A stretch of DNA of 64,000 bases from the NCBI GenBank assembly GCA_032718475.1, contig JAUCBJ010001973.1, positions 28,725-92,724 on the forward strand, read 5' to 3'. The stretch's first letter is position 1; the number at the start of each line of letters is the position of its first letter. Below, piece by piece: positions 57,182 through 64,000 of the stretch. Under the pieces are notes generated by a model. That model was not told the origin of the DNA, did no database searches, and worked only from the letters and a program-made list of their open reading frames with translations. A program made the translations under genes and the position numbers. The DNA comes from Nemertoderma westbladi. Lineage: Eukaryota > Xenacoelomorpha > Nemertodermatida > Nemertodermatidae.

Positions 57182-57976
57182 ATGCCTCTCGCTGCTGAGG
57201 ATATTGCGGCCCTCGCCACGGCCCTCCAAGGCCTCCTTCCTGCTGCTTCCGGCTCCGACACAACCGGAACCTCAGTAAACGCCATCGGAGTCAAACTCCC
57301 CACATTCTGGGCCGAGAACCCGGAGATCTGGTTCTCCCAAGTCGAGGCTCAGTTCGCCACGCGCAACATAACTGTAGACTCAACCAAGTTTCACCACGTG
57401 GTTGCTGCATTGGATAACAACACTACGGCCAAAGAAGTTGGACCAATACTTCTCGATCCGCCGGCGGGAGACAACAAGTATAGAACGCTGAAGCGCACCC
57501 TCATCGACTCTTTCGGTAAAACCCAGGCTCAGAGAGACAATGAACTTTTGTCCCTTTCTGGACTTGGTGACCGCCGACCTACCGGTCTCCTCCGCCACAT
57601 GAGATCCCTCAACGCAGACCCAGAGACTCTCTTCCGGGCGTTGTTCCTCGCCCAGCTGCCGACGGATGTCCGGCGCGTTCTGGCTGGTTCGAGCTCCACC
57701 GACCTTGACGAACTTGCTAGGGATGCCGACCGGATTATGGAGGCGACCCGAGGAGAACCCGTCGGAGTCGGTATCGCCGGGGTACAACGGAACGCCGTCT
57801 CCGCCTCCGGACCTACACAGCCTCCCGGGTCCTCCTTTACGACTCTCTGCTTCTTCCATAAGAGGTTCGGGAATGCCGAGCGGAACTGCGGTTACAGAGG
57901 CTGTCGACTGAGCCACCTCATTCCCACCACACCGGCCTCATCTCCTCGTTCGGGAAACGCCGGGGCCGGTCGCTAA
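57182..57976 (+). CDS. Gypsy gag (264 codons)
   Basis: ATG at 57182. The capsid region includes FWAENPEIWFSQVEAQF (~residues 40-56), a hallmark of this Gypsy gag family, then AQLPTDVRRVLAG and DELARDADRIME. The C-terminus has a zinc-knuckle-like pattern CFFHKRFGNAERNCGYRGC (~227-245) with atypical spacing. The protein forms the intracellular particle and binds RNA. It ends with TAA at 57974-57976; pol starts in another frame 35 bp on, so pol expression would need frameshifting or an indel has separated the two frames. Length fits this group. Confidence 0.9.
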   Translation: MPLAAEDIAALATALQGLLPAASGSDTTGTSVNAIGVKLPTFWAENPEIWFSQVEAQFATRNITVDSTKFHHVVAALDNNTTAKEVGPILLDPPAGDNKYRTLKRTLIDSFGKTQAQRDNELLSLSGLGDRRPTGLLRHMRSLNADPETLFRALFLAQLPTDVRRVLAGSSSTDLDELARDADRIMEATRGEPVGVGIAGVQRNAVSASGPTQPPGSSFTTLCFFHKRFGNAERNCGYRGCRLSHLIPTTPASSPRSGNAGAGR

Positions 57977-58011
57977 ACATATCCGCAGCCGGCCAAAACG
58001 GGAAGACAACA

Positions 58012-61000
58012 ATGACTGTGTGGGACCGTCGCACCGGCCAGACCTACCTGGTCAACTGCGGAGCCGAAGTCTCAGTTTCGCCCGCATCCGCTGCCGACAA
58101 ACGGTCCCGCACCCCAACTGCCCCGTTGGTCGCCGCCAACGGCAGTCCGATTGCCACTTGGGGCAGGAGGGCGTTCTGCCTCCACCTTGGCAATGGGCGG
58201 GTCTTCACGCAGGAATTCTACGTGGCAAACGTCTCTTCCCCAATCCTCGGCGCCGACTTCTTCTTCTCCAACCGGTTGGCCATCGACCTTGCAGGGAGAC
58301 GCCTCATCGATATGTCAAACCCTACAGCGATCCCGACCAAGATCGCCTGCTATTCGACCGCTATCGCCGGCATCCACATCCCTACTACAGGTCCCTGCGA
58401 GCGACTCATTGACGAGTTCCCGGAGCTCCTCATCCCTCGGTTCGAGCCGACTGCATTGAATAAACATGGTGTAGAGCACCACATTGTTACGGAGGGACCT
58501 CCTCTACAGGCTCGCGCCCGCCGACTCGACGCCGAGAAACTCGCGGTGGCCAAGGCCGAGTTCGCCAAGATGGAGGAACTCGGCATAATCCGGCGTTCCA
58601 ACTCGCCGTGGGCCTCCCCGCTCCACATCGCCCCCAAACCCGGCGGTGGTTGACGGCGCTGTGGGGACTACCGCCGTCTCAACGATGCCACCGTCGACGA
58701 CCGGTACCCCCTACCACACATCCAAGACTTCAACGGTCACCTGGATAGAATGTCGGTCTTCTCTAAGATCGACCTGGTACGGGGATACCACCAGATCCCC
58801 ATGGCGACCAAAGATACACCAAAGACGGCGATCATCACTCCCTTCGGCCTTTGGGAGTTCCTCCGAATGCCGTTCGGACTAAAGAACGCCGCCCAGGCGT
58901 TCCAGCGGCTAATGGACGGCATTCTACGCGGCATTCCGTTCGCGTTCGTCTACCTCGACGACATCCTGGTAGCGAGTCGCTCCGTCGCCGAACACATCGA
59001 CCACCTCCGCCAAGTCTTCCGACTCCTTTCGGACAACGGGATGGTTTTGAACCGCACCAAGTGCGTCTTCGGTGTCCCGGAACTGACATTCCTCGGTCAC
59101 AAAGTTACATCCTCGGGAATCCTTCCTCTCGAAGACCGAGTCGACGCGATCCGCGACTATCCGACCCCGGACTCCAAACTCAGCCTCCAACGCTTCCTCG
59201 GCATGGTAAACTACTACCACCGCTTCATGCCAAGGTTGGCCGACAAACTCTGCCCGTTGTACGAGGCCACCAAGTCGAAGAGTCAGACGATTCAGTGGAC
59301 TCCCGAATGCCAGACGGCGTTCGAGTCTGCCAAGTCCTCCCTCGCCGCTGCAACCCTCCTCCACCATCCCAACTCGACCGCCACCACGAGTGTCACTGTC
59401 GACGCTTCTGATAAGGCTGTTGGCGCTAAACTCGAACAGCTACATGGCGAGGTGTGGTGCCCTGTCGCATTTTTCTCGCGAAAACTCTCGACTGCCGAAG
59501 CGAAATATTCTGCATTCGATCGCGAGTTACTAGCGGCAAACCTCGCCATTAAACACTTTCGACACTACGTTGAAGGTCGAACCTTTACGGTTTATACCGA
59601 CCATAAACCGCTGACCTTTGCGTTGACCAGCGCCGCGGAACGTTCTCCCCGCCAAACTCGCCATATGTCGTTTATTGCCGAGTTTACGACGGATATTCGG
59701 CACGTCAGCGGCAAAGATAACGTCGTCGCCGATGCCCTGTCCCGCGCCCCGGTAGCCGCCATCCTCTCACCGACCATCGACTTCCGGCAACTCGCCACGG
59801 CACAGCAAACATCTGCTGAAGTCAACACCTACCGGACCGCCATTACCAGCCTCGTCATCGAAGACGTCCCATTCGGTGACTTCACCATACTGTGCGACGT
59901 CTCCACGGGCCGAACCCGACCCATAATCCCCAAGGAGTGGACTCGACGCGTCTTCGACGCAATCCACGGACTCGGCCATTCCGGGAACCGCCCAACCCAA
60001 CGCGCCATCTTGTCCCGTTTCGTCTGGCACGGACTGAAACGTGACGTCAAACGATGGTGCCAGGAGTGCCACGCGTGTCAGGCCTCTAAGATTCACCGAC
60101 ACGTCCACGCCCCACTCACTCGACGACAGCCTCCCGACCACCGATTCGACAGCCTACATGTCGACATCGTCGGCCCTCTACCCGTGTCCGAAGGTATGAC
60201 ATATATGTTTACCGTAATCGACAGGTTTAGCCGTTGGCCCGAAGTTATTCCAATGGCGGACTCAACCACCGAGACATGCGCTCGAGCCCTCCTCCGACAT
60301 TGGATATCCCGTTTCGGTATCCCCAGTCACGTTACTTCCGACAGAGGCGCCCAGTTCACCTCCCACCTTTGGGCCGATCTCCACCGCCTCCTCGGTATAT
60401 CGGCATCCAACACAACGGCCTACCATCCACAGGCCAACGGGATGGTTGAACGCCTCCATCGGCAGCTGAAGGCCTCCCTCATGGCGCGTCTCGTCGGCCC
60501 CAACTGGATGGACGAACTCCCCATGGTCCTCCTCAACATCCGGACCGCGTGGCGCGAGGACTCCGGCTGCTCCCCCGCCGACCTCGTCTACGGGACCAGC
60601 CTCCACATCCCCGGCGAGTTCGTCGCTCCAGTACCGCGATCGGAGCCTCCATCCTCGGACTTCCTCCTCCAACTCCAGGACTCTATGCGCGCCGTTGCTC
60701 CGCCGATTCCGGAGTTCCACGGCCGTCGTACGACTTCCGTTCCGGACAACCTCGGCTCGACCGGATACGTTTACGTCCGGCGCGACGCCCACCGCAGACC
60801 ACTACAGCGCCCGTACTCTGGCCCTTACAGAGTCCTACAAAAATCAGAGAAATACTTCGTTCTCGACGTCACCGGCCGCCGAGAGACCGTGTCCGTCGAC
60901 CGTCTCAAGGTGGCCTACGGTTGCGGCGTCCAACCAGACAAACCTCCTCCCGAAACTCAACCCACTCCTACAGTACAAACTCATTCATCTCCGCCAGTTA

Positions 61001-61065
61001 CACCGCCTGCGCCACTAATAACCACAAGATCTGGTCGCATCATAAATCCCCCCAGATACTTATAG
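58012..61065 (+). pseudogene. Gypsy pol with one TGA stop and a changed protease active site
   Basis: One frame covers protease, RT, RNase H and integrase. The aspartic protease motif expected as DTGA reads NCGA (residues 15-18), so the catalytic Asp is lost. A TGA at 58651-58653 falls where the conserved PKPGGGW motif normally has Trp. Downstream the frame is intact over 771 codons: RT (FSKIDLVRGYHQIPM, YLDDILVAS), RNase H (TVDASDKAVGA, TDHKPLTFAL), integrase with HHCC (HGLGHSG, CQECHACQ) and DDE residues (HVDIVGP, TSDRGAQFTS, PQANGMVERLHRQ). The C-terminus is Pro-rich and ends RPYSGPYRVL through TTRSGRIINPPRYL. Apart from these two lesions it looks recent. Confidence 0.93.
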
Positions 61066-61105
61066 GTTACCTTCTCGTTTCATTTCCTTACACTGGGGGG
61101 AGCAT

Positions 61106-61279
61106 TGTGGCGTACAGGGGTGAGATATGGAGTTGGGTTGTTGACACGGTTGCCTAGCAACACTCTAGGATTCGGGTTGTAGGCTATGTACCGGTACCTC
61201 TTCAGTACAGACTTACTGACTTGTGCAACTCTTAACAAATCTTATTATTATAACTTCACAATTTAGCCTGACGCTAAAC
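61106..61279 (+). repeat. Gypsy 3' LTR (174 bp)
   Basis: Same sequence as the 5' LTR with a ~42-bp deletion after GTGCAACTC. Preceded by the polypurine tract. Confidence 0.88.
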
Positions 61280-61597
61280 CTGCTTCCTTCGTCACATTTC
61301 ATCATGGGCTTCTCTGCCCCTGGTCTAATCTTCCCACATACTCTCTCTTTCCACCTTGTCTTCTTACTCGACCCCCCCCTTTTCGGTATGCCTCTCAACC
61401 GGACTGGCGTCTCCTCTGGAAACTCCTCCAGGCACTCCTCCGGACACTCCTCCAGACACTCCTCCAGACATCTCGCCGTCCACTCTTCCCCATCTTCATA
61501 CTGATACTTGCCAGGAACATCCTTGTTCCATCCCATCGCCTCTAGGTCTTCTGCGTCCAACCCATTCTCCTCCGCCCACTCTCTTGGTGTTGCACAA
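61280..61597 (-). pseudogene. LARD-like element internal region, right part: gag-like ORF remnant
   Basis: On the minus strand the frame 61213-61653 runs out of the LTR into internal sequence: an acidic part (REWAEENGLDAEDLEAMGW), a Glu/Cys-rich repeat (ECLEECPEECLEEFPEE) produced by a 12-bp tandem repeat at 61425-61480, then a basic stretch. It is cut at 61279 by the Gypsy LTR. It may be the same protein as the frame at 56466-56873. No known family recognised. Confidence 0.45.
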
Positions 61598-62149
61598 TGT
61601 AGGAAAACAATGAGAGTCCGGTGTTGTCTCTTTGATATCGTAAATAATAGCACAATAATGTTGTGGCAGAAACACAGATATAATGGGTACCAGTATGTAT
61701 CTGATTGATGATGGTAAACAACTGATACCGGTCTGCACTAACTGAGTAACTAACTAAGTGTACCAACACAAGAGTCTGGGATAATATATGATTGATACAC
61801 CGTATATTGCTTCACCACCTACGCTACTTTGGCCTGTTACCTAATGGATGCTCTTCTGTGCCCTATCACGTGCTTTCCTCCCTCCTATTGGCTAATGTCC
61901 TACTTGTCACCCTTTCACTCTTTGGAAGTGTTTCCCCTCTGCCGCTAGCCTCTTCTAGCTGTGTCCCCTCCGAGATGGTTTGACCTCTAACCTCCCTTTG
62001 TGTGTGGCTTCGGGGCTTGTGTTGCCCCCCACCAAATGTTGGTTGTGCTACGAGATTAATATTGCTAATCTCGTATCTCCAACATATTGCTGAAAATGCC
62101 ACTATCCCATTTTCTGGTGGGTAATGAGGCGGAATTGAATCCGCTTACA
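61598..62149 (-). repeat. 5' LTR of the LARD-like element (552 bp, truncated)
   Basis: Homologous to 54298-54855. The missing 92 bp are those that would adjoin the internal region, and no primer-binding site is visible there, so a deletion probably removed the LTR end and start of the interior. Confidence 0.82.
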
Positions 62150-62216
62150 TCTGTATAGCAGTACCTGCTGACGCGCAGTTATCTGTATAGCAGTACCTGC
62201 TGACGCGCAGTTATCA
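62150..62216. repeat. Minisatellite, right half of the split 32-bp array
   Basis: Two units of the same repeat as at 54056-54205, continuing directly after the LTR element. Confidence 0.93.
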
Positions 62217-63131
62217 ATTCTCAAGGTCTTCTCTAGTAACTCACCAATGAAGAAAATTGCAAGTTATAAGAATTGTCAATTGTATGACATAAGAGCAGGC
62301 AGGCTTCAGTGGCACGTTATTCTAACCAAAACAATAAAAGTAGGTTAATAGAAGAGATTATAGTTTTAGGGAGTAATCAATCAGCTGTTAAATGCATTGA
62401 TGATTATAGGTATAAATATTAATAGCGTCGAAAGTCACAATATCTATAATCCATAAAATTTAATCATTACTTACATAGTAAACTGCACAAGTTGTTTATT
62501 AAATAGCCTAAATAATTAATCTATAATATATTACCTATCTAAAGTCACAAACGATGTGAATACGAGATCGGTTAATACCGATCGGGTAGATCGGAGCCCC
62601 GCAACCCCTCACCGTCCCCAAAGCCCAGTGCCCGCCATGGGCGCCGCCCACCACGCAGGCAGAGGGAGTTGGAGCGGATCAGCGCGAATTGAACAATATC
62701 TGTTTAAAGAATGTTAAATTATCTTTAAATATTATATTATTTCATATTATTAATCTTATTGATATATTAATTCTGGTTTGTAGATTACAGCACCCTGAAC
62801 CCCAAACCCTCCCCCACCCCTCATGCACCCTCCTCTGGACACAAAATTATGTTCGTTTTATTAGGTTTCAAGCTACTTAACTAGATTTCTCTTTTTTTTC
62901 CGGTCAATGTTTTTGTGGTGTCAAAAAATTGACATTTTGTCGAGTGTTATTATTTCGGGCAATACTTTGGAAGATGCAAACCAAGAATGACTTGCATCAA
63001 CCAACAAATCACAATCACAAATCGAGCGATGTGTGAAATTTTATCCCGATCCGCACCCTGGGTAACGGTCCCTTAGAGAAATTTACTACTATCGCAAGAA
63101 CTGTCTACTAGAATGGCTTACTACCAAAATA
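62217..63131. other. Intergenic DNA, no gene recognised
   Basis: AT-rich apart from a GC-rich island of about 100 bp at 62580-62690 (GCCCGCCATGGGCGCC). No ORF with family resemblance. Confidence 0.45.
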
Positions 63132-63196
63132 GTCGGATTGAACTCGGTACCTAGAGATTCCAAGTCCAACGCTCTACCAACTTCGCTACTGCTGTT
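63132..63196 (-). pseudogene. tRNA-derived sequence (SINE head or tRNA pseudogene)
   Basis: On the minus strand TAGCGAAGTTGGTAGAGCG matches an RNA polymerase III A box and D arm, and GAGTTCAATCC a B box and T arm about 30 bp later. A seven-base CTTGGAA lies where the anticodon loop should be. The acceptor ends do not pair, so this is not a functional tRNA; a tRNA-derived SINE is more likely. Confidence 0.55.
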
Positions 63197-63456
63197 AGTA
63201 TATTATTTAGTGAGTAAATGACCATTATCACTATTGTATTAATAATGTCCAGTTGTTCCGTTTATCAGTGCTATTGACATGATAATAATTATTGATAAGA
63301 ATATCGAGATCGAGAGTGATGCATTAGAGATAAACAACAATTGTAAAACAAATTCCATAAAGTTAGGAATATTTTAAAGATATTCAATAAACAGCAACCT
63401 ATAGAAAAATAAAATAGTGAAAATCATGCAGAGGATGAGGATTAAGAATATACAAA

Positions 63457-63688
63457 ATGCACACTGCACTCAGTAGTTCGAATTTTACACGTTCGTGGGG
63501 CCTTCGAGCAGCACGAGGCTCAGTTATGAGACACAAATTAAAATTGAGCGATTCTACTACAAAATCAGTATTTGAGAAAATTAACCAAACCTCCAATCAA
63601 TCAAAGAAAAGGGGGACAGTACGGCGTTCCTCCCATTTCAATCTGCACCCCAACCCAAAGGTACCGCAGTACGTGAGATTGATGGCAG
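63457..63688 (+). CDS. Candidate first coding exon of an unidentified host gene
   Basis: ATG at 63457 is preceded in frame by a TGA six codons upstream. The frame stays open for 77 codons and one extra base to a strong splice donor GTAAGT (63689-63694). The peptide is polar and basic (RRSSHFNLHP, NPKVPQYVRLMAG) with no signal peptide or membrane segment and no family I recognise. Unlike the flanking DNA it is not repetitive. Transcription would be divergent from the DEG/ENaC gene. A following exon could not be identified before the right edge. Confidence 0.4.
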
Positions 63689-64000
63689 GTAAGTATTGAC
63701 AGTGAATTTGTGTTTCATGGTTAAAATTAAGATCGTGGGCGACTCAATTTGTCAGAAATATGAAAATTTATTGCATGTCGATGCCGATGCAGTAAATGAT
63801 ATTGAAATAATTTATTTAATATACCGGTACCTTCTGCCCTCTGTTAATGCCTCAGTTACATCAACAGAAATCCCATCAATAAATTTTTAGGAATAAACAA
63901 TTTTGGATATAAGCCTTCTGCAGTTGAAATATGATATTAACAATCATTAAATGAGATCTTCCTTTTATCTGAGAACGAAAGCAATAAATAATAATAGACT
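63689..64000 (+). other. Presumed intron after the candidate exon
   Basis: AT-rich sequence from the GTAAGT donor to the edge; no convincing acceptor and exon seen. Confidence 0.4.

Larger units (their letters stand above)
56881..61279 (+). mobile_element. Ty3/Gypsy LTR retrotransposon, nearly complete, nested in the LARD-like element
   Basis: 5' LTR 56881-57097 and 3' LTR 61106-61279 share TGTGGCGTACAGGGG and the end GCCTGACGCTAAAC; the 3' copy lacks ~42 bp present in the 5' copy. TGGTGACCCGG directly after the 5' LTR is a likely tRNA primer-binding site, and ACTGGGGGGAGCAT before the 3' LTR a polypurine tract. gag, protease, RT, RNase H and integrase follow in Gypsy order. GC content is much higher than in its surroundings. 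No clean target duplication was recognised. Confidence 0.93.
54206..62149 (-). mobile_element. Non-autonomous LTR element (LARD-like), ~3.5 kb net, containing a nested Gypsy element
   Basis: Direct repeats at 54206-54855 and 61598-62149 share termini ending CTTACA and are highly similar over about 550 bp. TCTGT follows on both outer sides (54201-54205 and 62150-62154) within the minisatellite. A run reading GGGGGGGGGAG on the minus strand (54856-54866) next to the left LTR looks like a polypurine tract, so the element is on the minus strand. No RT, protease or integrase is found in the ~2.3 kb of internal sequence. Confidence 0.85.

Noticed and set aside
58835-60792. Several long ORFs in other frames of the Gypsy pol
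   Set aside because: Shadows caused by GC-rich codon usage; the RT and integrase motifs are all in the frame listed.
57091-61290. A target-site duplication for the Gypsy element (TTCC on both sides)
   Set aside because: On the right the TTCC is separated from the LTR end by four bases, so the match is not convincing.

Overview
This window is animal nuclear DNA: AT-rich, with introns, and made up mostly of transposable elements. CR1-type LINEs carrying a 2A peptide, BEL/Pao and Gypsy elements, Polinton genes and a DEG/ENaC channel gene together point to a bilaterian invertebrate, plausibly marine (mollusc, other lophotrochozoan or non-vertebrate deuterostome). The species cannot be fixed from this sequence.

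Host genes. Two exons of a DEG/ENaC-family sodium channel lie on the minus strand: exon 1 (ATG, HG gating motif) at 52617-52972 and exon 2 (first membrane helix, FPSVTIC motif) at 9784-9957. Their splice phases match, so intron 1 would be 42,659 bp and hold most of the window. A candidate first exon of an unidentified plus-strand gene lies at 63457-63688.

Layout. 1-1563: end of a Polinton/Maverick-like element (capsid-type protein and adenain-like protease). 1564-9783: short tandem repeats, a LINE-A 5' fragment and a decayed LINE-C. 9958-19842: intron 1 with LINE-D, a ~0.5-1 kb repeat family and a solo BEL LTR. 19843-48709: one nested stack. A foldback transposon (9-bp target duplication) contains LINE-A copy 1. 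That contains a BEL/Pao element (5-bp duplication GCCAG) of 17.2 kb net. Its 5' LTR contains LINE-A copy 2 (11-bp duplication), which contains LINE-B (a CR1-like LINE with a signal peptide-like start, 2A peptide and PHD finger) and a TTAA-flanked MITE. When the nested LINE is subtracted, the interrupted LTR is 1156 bp, exactly the length of its intact partner. 48929-52001: a second large foldback element (TTAA) with LINE-A copy 3. 53724-54205: minisatellites. 54206-62149: a non-autonomous LTR element inserted in a minisatellite (duplication TCTGT), itself carrying a nested Gypsy element (56881-61279).

Almost every element is broken by stops, frameshifts or active-site changes. The BEL element is unusual: its LTRs differ by only about 1%, yet pol has five in-frame stops, and decayed extra ORFs follow pol.
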